From Stutzerimonas stutzeri (GTDB lineage: Bacteria; Pseudomonadota; Gammaproteobacteria; Pseudomonadales; Pseudomonadaceae), in assembly GCF_024448715.1 (NCBI RefSeq), contig NZ_JAMOHZ010000003.1, positions 248,001 to 312,000 of the forward strand: a stretch of 64,000 nt of DNA, written 5' to 3'. The notes below the pieces were generated by a model. It saw only the letters and a program-made list of their open reading frames with translations. It was not told where the DNA came from and ran no database searches. The position numbers were made by a program, and so were the translations under genes. Position 1 is the stretch's first letter. Each line of letters opens with the position of its first letter. Below are positions 1-8,593 of this stretch, one piece after another.

Positions 1-44
1 GCGGCAGAATCCCGCCATGCGACGATTGCCGTCGCGAATAACGA

Positions 45-1334
45 TCAGCGTAGGTTGATGATCGTCTGAGTGATCGCGCTTTCGGTTTCGATGGTTTTAG
101 CGTTCGCCTGGTAGTTGCGCTGAGCGACGATCAGATTGACCAACTGGTCCGATAACTCGACGTTGGAGTCTTCCAACGCTCCGGCTTGCAATGCACCGAG
201 CGTGCCGCTACCCGGCGGGTTGCGAACCGGCTCACCCGATTCGAAGGACTGTACCCACTGGGTCTTACCTACCGGAGTCAAACCTTGAACATTGGCGAAG
301 TTGGCCAAAGTAATCTGCCCTTGAACCTTGGATTGCCCGTTGGTGTAGCGGGCAAAAATTTCACCGGTTTCGCTAATTTCCAGTCCTGCCAGCTCGCCCG
401 TGGTATAGCCATCCTGGCTGACTTGGTTGACGGCGAATGAGCTGGCGTACTGCGTTGACCCACGCATATCCAGAGTCATGTTCAACCCTCCCGCTGGCGC
501 CGCGTTGTTCAACGACCAAGTACCATCGCTGTTTTCCACGGCGGGTTGCCACCCTGATATCGCCATGCTGCCGCTGGCCGGCGTGATCAAGCTGCCAGAC
601 GGACTGAATTCAAGGGTAATCGAGCTCGGTGTGGTCCCGCTTACCGGGTCCGTAGGCGTCTGCGGGTTACGCCCGTCGATTAACACATTCATCTGCCAAG
701 TATTAGCCGTCGGGCTTTTAACAAAATACTGGGTCATGACATGCGCGTTACCCTGCTCGTCATAGATGTTGGTTGAAGTCGACGAGTTGTAGCTCAACGG
801 ATCCGCAGGATCAAAGGGCGTATTGGCAGGTAGGTTATTCGTCGAGTTGAGATTGAAGCCCTGCGTGATTTGCGTTGTCGCCTTTGGCTCCTGACTGGCG
901 GTCTGAATCTTCAGATCACTCACCTGGCCGGTTTGAATATTGCCGTTGCCATCAACCGAATATCCTTGAAGGTTATAACCGAAGTTATCGACCAGATTAC
1001 CTTCCTTATCCGTACCGAAATAACCTGCACGGGTATAACTCAGCGCGCCGTTATTGCTGACCTGGAAGAAGCCGTTGCCATTGATCGCCAAGTCCAGCGC
1101 GTTCTGAGTGTAGTTGATATTGCCCTGGTTGAACTGCTGAGACACGTTGGCCAACAGAACGCCGCTTCCCTGCGGGTTCTTGCCAGTTCCGAGAACGGAA
1201 GAGGCGTATACATCTGCAAACTCCGCACGTGACTGCTTGAAGCCAACAGTCCCGGCGTTGGCGATGTTGTTACCTGTCACATTGAGATCTTTGCTGGCGG
1301 CACGCATGCCGCTGAGGCCGATATTGAACGACAT
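45..1334 (-). CDS. flgE: Flagellar hook protein FlgE
   Basis: FlgE polymerises outside the cell into the flexible hook that joins rod to filament. The 429-residue protein has the rod/hook N-terminal signature (LNVTGNNIANAGTVGFK, about residues 17-33). The C-terminal coiled-coil signature (VELSDQLVNLIVAQRNYQAN) lies at about 393-412. The middle is low-complexity, Thr/Asn/Ser-rich hook-domain sequence, as expected for a secreted hook subunit without a cleaved signal peptide. The start is the ATG at 1334. It is the last gene visible of a leftward flgB-C-D-E cluster, and more rod genes probably continue beyond the window edge. Length is normal for pseudomonad FlgE. Confidence 0.97.
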   Translation of the reverse strand: MSFNIGLSGMRAASKDLNVTGNNIANAGTVGFKQSRAEFADVYASSVLGTGKNPQGSGVLLANVSQQFNQGNINYTQNALDLAINGNGFFQVSNNGALSYTRAGYFGTDKEGNLVDNFGYNLQGYSVDGNGNIQTGQVSDLKIQTASQEPKATTQITQGFNLNSTNNLPANTPFDPADPLSYNSSTSTNIYDEQGNAHVMTQYFVKSPTANTWQMNVLIDGRNPQTPTDPVSGTTPSSITLEFSPSGSLITPASGSMAISGWQPAVENSDGTWSLNNAAPAGGLNMTLDMRGSTQYASSFAVNQVSQDGYTTGELAGLEISETGEIFARYTNGQSKVQGQITLANFANVQGLTPVGKTQWVQSFESGEPVRNPPGSGTLGALQAGALEDSNVELSDQLVNLIVAQRNYQANAKTIETESAITQTIINLR

Positions 1335-1365
1335 GATTTGCTCCTGTTACCGGATGTGCCGGCAG

Positions 1366-2046
1366 TTACTGACCGATGACCTGAACTTGCGACAGCCCAA
1401 TGCTGCCAACACCGGCCAGGTTGAGCATCAGCTCCCCGCCGTTTTGCCCGAGGGTAACGCTGTCTACGTTGGCAGGGAGCAAGGTATATAGGCCCTTGGT
1501 CTCGCCTTGGTAAGTGGCTTGTGCTTCGAATCGATAGGTCCCCGGCGGCAATGTATTGCCGCTCGAGTCCTTGCCATCCCACATGAACGAAACGTTGCCG
1601 GCTTCCTGCTGACCCATGTTGATCCGGTTAACGACCGTACCGGCACTGTCATACACGTTGACGGATACGTTGCTGCTGGTAGTGGGCAATACCAAGCTGG
1701 CCTTGAAGGTTTCGCTAGTGTCGACGACAGCCTTTTCGGTGGGCACGATGACTTTGCGACCAACCAATGAAGACGCCTGCAAGGCCTGCGAAGACTGATA
1801 ACCCGACAGCATGGTTTCCATGCTGGAGTTCAGCTTCTCGACACCTTCCACTGTGCTGAACTGCGCCAACTGTGCGATGAACTCGCCGTTTTCCTGAGGC
1901 TCCAGCGGGTTCTGGTTGTTTAACTGAGTCACCAGCAGCTCGAGAAACTCGTTCTTGCCGAGATCGTTGCTTTTAACTTCGCGATCTTTGATTTGGTATT
2001 GGTCGAGTACCGAACCGGTACCGCTGACGCCGCCTGTTGTGCTCAT
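1366..2046 (-). CDS. flgD: Flagellar hook-capping scaffold protein FlgD
   Basis: FlgD caps the growing hook and directs FlgE assembly, then is displaced. The 226-residue protein carries the hook-capping N-terminal motif (FLELLVTQLNNQNPLEP, about residues 34-50). The next segment, around AQLAQFSTVEGVEKL, is also typical of FlgD. A FlgD Ig-like region follows (MWDGKDSSGNTLPPGTYRFE). It is 31 nt upstream of flgE and 19 nt downstream of flgC, all on the same strand, so it should be co-transcribed with them. Nothing odd is seen. Confidence 0.97.
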   Translation of the reverse strand: MSTTGGVSGTGSVLDQYQIKDREVKSNDLGKNEFLELLVTQLNNQNPLEPQENGEFIAQLAQFSTVEGVEKLNSSMETMLSGYQSSQALQASSLVGRKVIVPTEKAVVDTSETFKASLVLPTTSSNVSVNVYDSAGTVVNRINMGQQEAGNVSFMWDGKDSSGNTLPPGTYRFEAQATYQGETKGLYTLLPANVDSVTLGQNGGELMLNLAGVGSIGLSQVQVIGQ

Positions 2047-2065
2047 GGCAATCTCTCGTAAAGGG

Positions 2066-2509
2066 TTACTGGCCCAGGGTCAGCACTTTCTGCAGCATGG
2101 TCTTGGCTGTGTTCATAAGCTCGGCATTGGTCTGGAAAGAACGGCTAGCCGAAATCATGTCGGCCATTTCTTCCACTACGTTGACGTTCGGGTAGTAGAC
2201 ATAGCCTTCTTCGTTCGCGGCCGGATGGTTGGGCTCATAACGAGCCTGCAGCTCACTCTGATCCTCGACCACGCCGAGCACCTGAACTCCGGCACCGGCC
2301 TGATTCTGCTCGGCGAAGAGAGACTGGTCCGGTTGCCCGTTTGCCTGCTGCAACATGGTGGCGAAAACCGGATGCCGAGCACGATAGGTCTGATCAACGC
2401 TAGACGAAACGGTCTCGGCGTTGGCGATGTTGCTGGAAATGGTGTTTAGGCGAGTGCTCTGGGCACTCATGCCGCTGCCGGCAATGTTGAATACGCTGCT
2501 AAGGGACAT
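2066..2509 (-). CDS. flgC: Flagellar basal-body rod protein FlgC
   Basis: FlgC is a proximal rod subunit of the flagellar basal body, exported by the flagellar type III system. The 147-residue protein begins with the rod signature (FNIAGSGMSAQSTRLNTISS, residues 7-26), followed by NIANAETV. It ends with the helical rod C-terminus around MISASRSFQTNAELMNTAK. Length is normal for the family. It lies 14 nt downstream of flgB in the same leftward operon. Confidence 0.97.
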   Translation of the reverse strand: MSLSSVFNIAGSGMSAQSTRLNTISSNIANAETVSSSVDQTYRARHPVFATMLQQANGQPDQSLFAEQNQAGAGVQVLGVVEDQSELQARYEPNHPAANEEGYVYYPNVNVVEEMADMISASRSFQTNAELMNTAKTMLQKVLTLGQ

Positions 2510-2523
2510 GGGCTTCGCTCCTT

Positions 2524-2928
2524 TTATTCGCCGCGCAGGGCGCTCATCAGCCCCCTGAACTTACTGTTGAGCAAGGTAAAGCTTGCCTGGAAGTCAATGG
2601 CATTCTCGGCATAGGCCGCTTGTTCAACTTGAGCATCGACGGTGTTCTGATCCAACGAGGCATGTGCTGGCGTACGGAAGCGCAGGCCCGGATCGGCAAT
2701 TTCCATCCCCTCGGCGGCGATGTGCTTGCTACTCGTGACGCTAAGACCGAATCCGCCCTGGCTCTTGCTGCTCTGCGCAGCGAGAACGGCGCTGAATTCT
2801 AGATCGCGCGCCTTGTAGTTAGGCGTGTCGGCGTTGGTGATGTTGTTGGCGAGCACTTCGGCACGCTGAGCGCGGAAGCCGAGCGCCTTTTCGTGAATGC
2901 CAAGTGCCTTGTCGAAACTGATGCTCAT
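2524..2928 (-). CDS. flgB: Flagellar basal-body rod protein FlgB
   Basis: FlgB is the cell-proximal rod subunit. I chose the ATG at 2928 (MSISFDKALG), giving 134 residues, the usual FlgB size. An upstream in-frame ATG at 2952 would add eight residues not typical of the family. The rod signature (RAQRAEVLANNITNADTPNY) lies at about residues 19-38. It is the first gene of the flgBCDE cluster. A sigma-54 promoter-like sequence sits 45 nt upstream of the chosen start, which fits RpoN/FleQ-dependent control known for pseudomonad flagellar genes. Confidence 0.95.
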   Translation of the reverse strand: MSISFDKALGIHEKALGFRAQRAEVLANNITNADTPNYKARDLEFSAVLAAQSSKSQGGFGLSVTSSKHIAAEGMEIADPGLRFRTPAHASLDQNTVDAQVEQAAYAENAIDFQASFTLLNSKFRGLMSALRGE

Positions 2929-2972
2929 GATCTGGCCCTCTGCCGGATACAAGTCTGCCTTAGCAAACCAGC

Positions 2973-2988
2973 AGCAAAGGCCGTGCCA
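2973..2988 (-). promoter_or_regulatory. Sigma-54 (RpoN) promoter for flgBCDE
   Basis: Read on the minus strand, the site is TGGCACG, four bases GCCT, then TTGCT. It matches the sigma-54 -24/-12 consensus (TGGCACG-N4-TTGCW) at every position. It lies 45 nt upstream of the chosen flgB start codon. In pseudomonads such promoters of flagellar structural genes are activated by FleQ or FleR, but no activator site was identified here. Confidence 0.88.
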
Positions 2989-3044
2989 TTTAATTAAGTT
3001 ACTGAAAATAAGGGAATTTATGAGGAAAGAATCAATTTCGCGTC

Positions 3045-3077
3045 AAAAGCGGCAAAGCTTTTCCATGTTTTTGCCGC
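3045..3077 (-). terminator. Intrinsic terminator downstream of cheR
   Basis: On the minus strand an 8-bp GC-rich stem (GCGGCAAA paired with TTTGCCGC) is followed directly by TTTT. It lies about 75 nt beyond the cheR stop codon and upstream of the flgB promoter, so it would insulate the flg operon from cheV-cheR read-through. Confidence 0.6.
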
Positions 3078-3152
3078 CCGATTCGCCGGTTCCGACAGAT
3101 TTCTGCCGCCGCCTCGCTGTAAACAGCAGATCACGAAATTATGAGCGAAGGC

Positions 3153-4010
3153 TTATTTGGCCTTGTAAATGATACCCGGACTGCACTGAACCATCTGATA
3201 CAGCTCAGGCAAGCCGTTGAGCGCCTCGGAGGCACCCAGGAATAGATAACCGCCAGGCTTGAGCGTGGCATGGATGCGTTTGAGAATGTCTTTTTTCACA
3301 TCTGCGGAAAAATAGATAAGTACATTCCGGCAGAAGACCACATCGAATTTACCCAACACGGCATAGCTGTCGAGAAGATTCTGCACGCGGAACTCCACCC
3401 GAGTCCGTATCGGCGGCTTGACTGCCCAGCGACCCGGCGTCTTGACGTCGAAATAGCGCTGTAAGCGCTCACTCGACAATCCCCGCGCAATCGCAAGGCT
3501 GTCGTATTCGGCCGCCTTGCTGGCCGCAAGCATGGCACCGGAAAGCTCAGTCGCTACGATTTGAACCGCAGGTTTTGGTTGATTAGAGTTGCTGCGCTCG
3601 TATTCGTCGATCGTCATTGATAGCGAATACGGTTCCTGCCCTGACGAACATGCGGCCGACCATATACGCAAGCGTTGACCCGCCGCACTTCTCAATAGCT
3701 CCGGCAAGACACGGCTCTTGAGCACTTCGAACGGATAGCTATCGCGGAACCAGAGCGTTTCGTTAGTCGTCATCGCATCGACGACCTGCTCGCGCAGACC
3801 GCTGCGTGGCTGAGCTTGAATTTTCCTGACCAGATCCCCCAGACTCTTGAGCCCTTGTTGCTCCATCAGTTTGTTAAGCCGGCTGGCCACAAGGTACTGC
3901 TTGTTACCACCCAGAAGGATGCCGCAAGTTTTCTCTAGGAATATTCGGAACTGATCGAAATCCGGATCACCTGACACTAATAATGCCCCACCAGTCAATT
4001 GAGAGGACAA
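3153..4010 (-). CDS. cheR: Chemoreceptor glutamate methyltransferase CheR
   Basis: CheR uses S-adenosylmethionine to methylate glutamates of chemoreceptors, the adaptation step of chemotaxis. The 285-residue protein has the CheR N-terminal helical domain (about 1-75), the TTNETLWFRD segment (81-90), the SAM-binding WSAACSSGQEPYSL motif (117-130) and the later FCRNVLIYF motif. It starts 4 nt after the cheV stop, so the two are probably translated from one mRNA. Length is normal for CheR. Confidence 0.96.
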   Translation of the reverse strand: MSSQLTGGALLVSGDPDFDQFRIFLEKTCGILLGGNKQYLVASRLNKLMEQQGLKSLGDLVRKIQAQPRSGLREQVVDAMTTNETLWFRDSYPFEVLKSRVLPELLRSAAGQRLRIWSAACSSGQEPYSLSMTIDEYERSNSNQPKPAVQIVATELSGAMLAASKAAEYDSLAIARGLSSERLQRYFDVKTPGRWAVKPPIRTRVEFRVQNLLDSYAVLGKFDVVFCRNVLIYFSADVKKDILKRIHATLKPGGYLFLGASEALNGLPELYQMVQCSPGIIYKAK

Positions 4011-4014
4011 CGCC

Positions 4015-4947
4015 TCAGTTTCCGTCCGCAGCTCGGATCCGTTCTATTACTCGATTAGCCAGATCGTCTGGACGGAACTTGGCGAGAAAATCATCCGCTC
4101 CGACGCGCTTGACCATGCTCTGGTTGAACACACCAGAAAGCGAGGTATGTAGCAGAATATGCATATCACGCATAACCGGATCCTGACGAACCTCGGTCGT
4201 AAGCGTATAGCCATCCATCTCCGGCATCTCGATGTCGGAAATCATCATCACGAACTCCTCGGACGGCTTCTTGCCGTCAGCAATGAGTCCCTTCAGATAG
4301 TTCAGCGCCTGGCGACCATCGTTCTGTGCGACTGTTTCGATGCCCAGATTCTGTAGACAACGGATTATCTGCTTTCGCGCAACGGAAGAATCATCAACGA
4401 CTAGGACGCGACTGAACGACGCCTTGGTGTGCGTTTCCTCGTCCGCGATGCTGACAGACAATAGCTCCGAAACAGGAGCCACCTCGGCCAGCACTTTTTC
4501 CACATCGATGATTTCGACCATCTGATCATCGACGTGCGCCACAGCCGTCAAATAATGATCACTCCCAACGCCTTTAGGAGGCGGAAGGATATCCTCCCAG
4601 TTCATGTTGACGATCCGCTCTACGGAGCGCACCAGAAAACCGAGCACCTTGGTGTTGTATTCGACAATAACGGCAAAGCTGTTATTGAGATCCAGCAGCG
4701 CAGGTTTTCCAGTCGCCAGAGAGAGATCAAGGATGGAAAGCGTGCTGCCTCGTATATTCGCAACTCCGCGAACAACCGGACTCGACCGGGGCATGATAGT
4801 CAGCCGGGGGCACTGCAGCACCTCCTTGACCTTGAATACATTGATGCCATAGAGCTGCTTGTCATCCAAACGGAACAACAACAACTCCAGGCGGTTTTGC
4901 CCGACCAGTTGGGTACGCTGGTTAACCGAATCCAATACACCGGCCAT
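4015..4947 (-). CDS. cheV: Chemotaxis coupling protein CheV
   Basis: CheV couples receptors to the CheA kinase and can itself be phosphorylated. From the ATG at 4947 (MAGVLDSVNQ) it has 310 residues: a CheW-like domain (about 15-160), then a receiver domain with the acidic pair VVDDSS (183-188) and the expected phospho-acceptor Asp near 238 in ISDIEMPEMDG. I rejected the ATG at 5013 because its extra 22 residues are unlike the family, and a good ribosome site (AAGAGG) precedes 4947. It is divergent from flgA and followed at once by cheR. Confidence 0.95.
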   Translation of the reverse strand: MAGVLDSVNQRTQLVGQNRLELLLFRLDDKQLYGINVFKVKEVLQCPRLTIMPRSSPVVRGVANIRGSTLSILDLSLATGKPALLDLNNSFAVIVEYNTKVLGFLVRSVERIVNMNWEDILPPPKGVGSDHYLTAVAHVDDQMVEIIDVEKVLAEVAPVSELLSVSIADEETHTKASFSRVLVVDDSSVARKQIIRCLQNLGIETVAQNDGRQALNYLKGLIADGKKPSEEFVMMISDIEMPEMDGYTLTTEVRQDPVMRDMHILLHTSLSGVFNQSMVKRVGADDFLAKFRPDDLANRVIERIRAADGN

Positions 4948-5007
4948 GCCAGTTTTCCTCTTGCTTGCGAGATAGGCATTCAGACGTTGTGGCAACGGGG
5001 GACATAA

Positions 5008-5023
5008 CGGCACGCCCCTTGCT
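5008..5023 (+). promoter_or_regulatory. Sigma-54 (RpoN) promoter for flgA
   Basis: The sequence CGGCACG, four bases CCCC, then TTGCT differs from the sigma-54 consensus only at the first base. If used, transcription would begin around 5034, which favours translation of flgA from the ATG at 5047 rather than from upstream codons. flgA is known to be RpoN/FleQ-controlled in P. aeruginosa. Confidence 0.75.
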
Positions 5024-5046
5024 TCTTGTCTGCCATGAGCGAACAG

Positions 5047-5787
5047 ATGACTTTTTTCCGGCGACCTTGTAAAGCCCTTTGCCGCGCAATCCTTTTACCG
5101 GCTTTATGCGGGCTGAGCCAGTATGCTGATTCAACAACCGTTACACGGCCCGAACAGCTTATCGACGCGACCCGTGGGTTTCTTGAGCGCGAAGTGAGCG
5201 ACTACTTGCAGCGTAGCCAAATCCAGGCTCGCCACCAGATCGAAGTCAACAGACTCGATCCGCGCTTGCGTCTGGCGGCATGCGATCAGCCTTTGACGAC
5301 CGAACTCGAAAGCCCGGCACAGCCGGTCGGACGCACCACTGTGCGGGTCAGCTGCCGGGGCTCCTCGCCCTGGTCCGTTTTCGTCCCCGGACAGGTCCAT
5401 TTGTTCCGTGAGGTAATAGTCGCAAGACGGCCACTAAAACGTGAAAGTATTCTTGAGCAAGCCGACGTCATGCTTGCCGAACGGGACGTTAGCCTACTGA
5501 CCCAAGGCTACCTGACGGCATTCGATCAAGTACTGGGCAACAAACTCACCCGTAGCGCCCTTCCCGACCAAGTGCTTCCACCAAGCTATGTTTCACTTGC
5601 GGAGGTGGTGCATAAAGGCGACCAGGTGGTAATCAGCGCGCAAAACTCGACGATAAATGTGAGAATGCCGGGCGAAGCTTTATCCGACGGTGCACTTGGA
5701 AGCCAGATCCGGGTCAAAAACCAACGATCCGGGAGAGTGATCAAAGCGCGAGTAACCGGCCCCGGCCAGGTAAAAGTGGCGATGTAG
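5047..5787 (+). CDS. flgA: Flagellar P-ring assembly chaperone FlgA
   Basis: FlgA is a periplasmic chaperone needed to assemble the FlgI P-ring. The protein has an N-terminal export signal (RRPCKALCRAILLPALCGL) and a SAF-type domain (around FREVIVARRPLKRESILEQADV). The conserved FlgA C-terminal region ends in VKNQRSGRVIKARVTGPGQV. In-frame alternatives are TTG 5026 and ATG 5035. I chose ATG 5047 because the sigma-54 promoter at 5008-5023 predicts a transcript start near 5034. The start is therefore uncertain by up to seven residues. It is divergent from cheV and followed by flgM. Confidence 0.92.
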   Translation: MTFFRRPCKALCRAILLPALCGLSQYADSTTVTRPEQLIDATRGFLEREVSDYLQRSQIQARHQIEVNRLDPRLRLAACDQPLTTELESPAQPVGRTTVRVSCRGSSPWSVFVPGQVHLFREVIVARRPLKRESILEQADVMLAERDVSLLTQGYLTAFDQVLGNKLTRSALPDQVLPPSYVSLAEVVHKGDQVVISAQNSTINVRMPGEALSDGALGSQIRVKNQRSGRVIKARVTGPGQVKVAM

Positions 5788-5828
5788 GGCGACGCATGCT
5801 ATGCCGCATCCGCTCACCAAAAAAAAGC

Positions 5829-5855
5829 TAAAGTTTCTAGCAGCTTTGCCGAAAA
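5829..5855 (+). promoter_or_regulatory. Sigma-28 (FliA) promoter for flgM
   Basis: TAAAGTTT (5829-5836), an 11-base spacer and GCCGAAAA (5848-5855) match the sigma-28 consensus (TAAAGTTT-N11-GCCGATAA) with one mismatch. It sits 37 nt upstream of flgM. FliA-driven expression of its own anti-sigma factor is a known feedback circuit in flagellated gammaproteobacteria. Confidence 0.88.
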
Positions 5856-5891
5856 GCAGGCAAGCGTCCTGACTTATTCGAGGTTTCGATC

Positions 5892-6227
5892 ATGGTTATC
5901 GATTTCAACCGGCCAAATAGCGCCGCCAATCCACCGAGCAGCGGACGCAACAGTAGCGTCCAGAACGCTGAGCGATCGACAGTCCAGCAGAACCCAACGA
6001 CTGAAGCGACCAAAAGCACGCCTGACAGCGCACCGGTATCCGGCGAGAGCGTTCAACTGAGCCCTGAAGCGCAGCGTCTGCAACAAGCAACGGAAAAGCT
6101 GAATCAGCAGCCCTCCGTCGATCAGGAGCGTGTAGCTCAAATCAAGCAAGCCATCGCCGATGGAAGCTACCAGATAGATAATCAGCGAGTAGCGTCGAAG
6201 CTGCTAGCGTTCGAAAGCCAGCGTTGA
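5892..6227 (+). CDS. flgM: Anti-sigma-28 factor FlgM
   Basis: FlgM binds and inhibits FliA (sigma-28) until the hook is complete, then is exported through the hook-basal body. The 111-residue protein begins MVIDFNRPN and has a disordered, Ser/Thr/Pro-rich N-terminal half. The conserved sigma-binding C-terminal half includes [11 protein letters not shown] (about 50-60) and [21 protein letters not shown] FliA promoter lies directly upstream, and flgN follows after 48 nt. Start and length are typical. Confidence 0.95.
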   Translation: MVIDFNRPNSAANPPSSGRNSSVQNAERSTVQQNPTTEATKSTPDSAPVSGESVQLSPEAQRLQQATEKLNQQPSVDQERVAQIKQAIADGSYQIDNQRVASKLLAFESQR

Positions 6228-6275
6228 AGCCTTGGCGATAAGTGGTAACCAAGCGTCAACGCGTCAGAGGCCACT

Positions 6276-6746
6276 ATGCAAGATACCGAATTGCTTCAGC
6301 AGCTCATTGAGGATATCGACACTGCCAGAAAACTTCTGGAGCTCACCAATGCGGAGTATCAGGCACTCGCCGAGCGCGATCTCTCGGGCCTGGAACAATT
6401 ACTCACGCAAAAGCAGGCGCTACTGGCACTGCTGGGGCAACACGGCACCCTCCGCAGCCAGGCGCTTACAAAGGCACAGCTCAGCGCTGATCGGAGCGGC
6501 TTGATAGCATTTGTCAAAGAATCCAAGGCAGCTCAGGAAATCATGGTCCAGGCAGAACAGCTCGATGCCATCCTTGAAGCCTGCAGAAGCTCCAATGAGC
6601 GCAACGGCAAACTCATCCGCGCTAACCAGAGCGCAGTTGGCAGCATGCTGCAGCTATTGCAGGGCAGTAACCAGACGCCAGACTTGTACGATCGCCGAGG
6701 CGCTGCCGCAAAAAGCGCGCATCATCGCCCACTTAGCCAGGCTTAA
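6276..6746 (+). CDS. flgN: Flagellar export chaperone FlgN
   Basis: FlgN is the cytoplasmic chaperone for the hook-filament junction proteins FlgK and FlgL. The 156-residue protein is almost wholly helical, with heptad-like Leu spacing (LLQQLIEDIDTARKLLELTN at the N-terminus). Its C-terminal segment (ERNGKLIRANQSAVGSMLQL) is typical of FlgN. It follows flgM and precedes the PilZ brake gene, the usual pseudomonad order. Sequence conservation in this family is low, so context adds much of the confidence. Confidence 0.9.
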   Translation: MQDTELLQQLIEDIDTARKLLELTNAEYQALAERDLSGLEQLLTQKQALLALLGQHGTLRSQALTKAQLSADRSGLIAFVKESKAAQEIMVQAEQLDAILEACRSSNERNGKLIRANQSAVGSMLQLLQGSNQTPDLYDRRGAAAKSAHHRPLSQA

Positions 6747-6824
6747 AGCACAAACACGCAGCCCAATAGAGGCAAAATGCTACTATGCGGCTAGTGTTCG
6801 TTATGTGCCGGAGAGCAACGCAAA

Positions 6825-7574
6825 GTGTCTAACCCTTTTATAGAGGAAGAAGGCCCCCAGCCTCCGCAAACCCTCAAAACTGCGGTTGAGGTTCATGCCA
6901 ACCTGCGGCTTCTTCTGGATAATCACATCCCGTTACTGGTCCGCTTCGCCGAACGCAGCCAGCGCTATCAGACTTATCTGGTGGAGGTAAATCGGGAGAA
7001 GGGCTGGATCGCATTCGACGAGCTAATACCGAGCGACGGTGAACGGTTGCTACTTTCCGGCGAATCGTTCCATGCCGAAGGCTTCTATGAGGGCGTGCGT
7101 ATCGCCTGGGAAAACAACCATCCGATACACCTCGGTGAGCTGGACGATGCGCGTTGCTACTGGGCTCCGCTACCTGGCGAAATCCTCTATCACCAACGTC
7201 GTAACGCCTATCGCGCCCCGCTACTAGGACAGCCTATCAGCGCAGCGCTAAGTGGCAAGGCAATCAAAAAGCCATTGGAAGGCAAACTGCTGGATATGTC
7301 GGCAACCGGTTGCAAGCTGAGCTTTCAGGGAGATGTACAAAGCGGCCTGCAGACTGGGCGTGTCTATGAACAGCTTTCCGCCAAGCTGCCCTTCGGCACA
7401 ATCACAACAGCAGCAGAGCTTCGGCACCTCGTCTTCGACGAGAAGCTCGACGTAACCTTCTGTGGCATGCGCTTCTACCGTATTAGCGGCCTGACGCAAC
7501 GCCAGATTGAACGATTCGTCTATCAACTCCAACGCGAAGCACGTCGCGACCAGGCGGCTGATCGCTTCAGTTGA
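6825..7574 (+). CDS. PilZ-domain flagellar brake protein (YcgR-like)
   Basis: YcgR-type proteins bind cyclic di-GMP through a PilZ domain and slow the flagellar motor. This 249-residue protein has an N-terminal YcgR-like domain (about 1-125). A PilZ domain follows, with the RxxxR-type c-di-GMP motif (HQRRNAYRAPLL, about 127-138) and the DMSATGCKLSF motif (DxSxxG class). It sits directly after flgM-flgN, as in other pseudomonads, supporting a motility role. The symbol ycgR/flgZ is possible but I cannot tell which name applies. Confidence 0.9.
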   Translation: MSNPFIEEEGPQPPQTLKTAVEVHANLRLLLDNHIPLLVRFAERSQRYQTYLVEVNREKGWIAFDELIPSDGERLLLSGESFHAEGFYEGVRIAWENNHPIHLGELDDARCYWAPLPGEILYHQRRNAYRAPLLGQPISAALSGKAIKKPLEGKLLDMSATGCKLSFQGDVQSGLQTGRVYEQLSAKLPFGTITTAAELRHLVFDEKLDVTFCGMRFYRISGLTQRQIERFVYQLQREARRDQAADRFS

Positions 7575-7717
7575 TACCCCAGATAATCGAACGCGTCGTT
7601 GCAAGTTCTACAAGGAGCTAGTTGACCAGCTAGTTCCGACCGTCACCGCCGTGGACATGCCTATTCCAAGCGAACACGCATCGATTAAAGCGATTCGTAT
7701 AGAGGGTATGAAAAACG

Positions 7718-7794
7718 TGGCGTCCCAGGCGAGGTTCGAACTCACAACCTTCCCCTTAGGAGGGGGATGCTCTATCCAATTGAGCTACTGGGAC
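7718..7794 (-). tRNA. tRNA-Arg(CCT)
   Basis: The reverse complement folds as a 77-nt tRNA with an encoded CCA end. The acceptor stem pairs GTCCCAG with CTGGGAC. The anticodon stem CCCC/GGGG encloses loop CTCCTAA, giving anticodon CCT. The T-arm GTTCGAAC is standard. It stands alone between the PilZ brake gene and a small ORF. Confidence 0.95.
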
Positions 7795-8073
7795 GTGCTA
7801 GGCGGGGCAGCATGTTAGCGAGCCCGCATGCTTTTGTCATGCCTAGTAAACACAGAGCCCCCCTGCAGCCGGACAGGACCATGCCAGCTGTATCGCGGCA
7901 GTCGAAGTATGACAATGCAAAATGCACGGAAAACCTAGCCAGACCATGCAAAGCGCAATTCCCAATCCAAGCTTTCTTAATCTAACTATCTGAAAATAAA
8001 GGGATTTATTCGACAAAGAAGCTGGCACATGGAATGCTTAAGTCAAGCCAACGATTACGCGAAGAGACAGTCG

Positions 8074-8286
8074 ATGACTCGCCCCGCTTACTTGCTCGGT
8101 ACCGCCGCCCTGGCTTTCACTGCAATTCAATTGCAGGGTCTAGCGCTTGGTCAGGATCACTCACAAGCCCCAACGGTACCCGCCCAAATCCGCTCCGTGA
8201 GTAATCATCCGTTGTTAACTCCGATACAGGCCGTAAGCAATAGAGAAATGAGCATACTCGTACAGCCACGGCGTTGGGTTTTTTAA
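8074..8286 (+). CDS. Possible small exported protein, unknown
   Basis: This weakly supported open frame encodes 70 residues from the ATG at 8074. An in-frame ATG at 8029 would give 85. The first 26 residues look like a signal peptide (MTRPAYLLGTAALAFTAIQL, then a Gly-Gln cleavage-like site). The rest is Pro/Gln/Val-rich without any motif I recognise. A modest ribosome-site-like AGAGAC precedes 8074. It fills part of an otherwise empty stretch between tRNA-Arg(CCT) and the next small gene. It may not be a gene. Confidence 0.3.
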   Translation: MTRPAYLLGTAALAFTAIQLQGLALGQDHSQAPTVPAQIRSVSNHPLLTPIQAVSNREMSILVQPRRWVF

Positions 8287-8327
8287 GGACCAGTTTCGTT
8301 GAATGTTTTACTCAAGGAGATAAGAAA

Positions 8328-8510
8328 ATGTCGATTTATGCTTTGGTGTTCTTTTTGCTAAGTATCGGTTGTGGGGCGTTTAGTGCTGGCGTCGAACTTC
8401 CTGACGCGTGGGAGATTGCCGCTAAAAGTGGCGCAGTGCTTTTCGGAACGCTATTTGCGGCATCCCTGCTGGTTGGTCGGCGTATCAAATTCGATCCCGT
8501 GCTGCGCTAA
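8328..8510 (+). CDS. Small membrane protein, 60 residues
   Basis: This short protein has two predicted membrane segments (about residues 3-20, starting IYALVFFLLSIGCGAF, and 33-49, around AVLFGTLFAASLLVG). The last residues are charged. A strong ribosome site (AAGGAGAT) stands 8-10 nt before the ATG at 8328, which is why I prefer it over an upstream in-frame start at 8274. Its layout recalls DUF1328-type small membrane proteins, but I cannot confirm membership. It lies upstream of amrZ on the same strand. Function unknown. Confidence 0.6.
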   Translation: MSIYALVFFLLSIGCGAFSAGVELPDAWEIAAKSGAVLFGTLFAASLLVGRRIKFDPVLR

Positions 8511-8593
8511 GAACGTCAATTGGAGCGAAAGATCAGAGCTGGGTCACAAGTAAAGGCAATTTGACACCACGGCACCTTTACTCGCCTTTTTGT

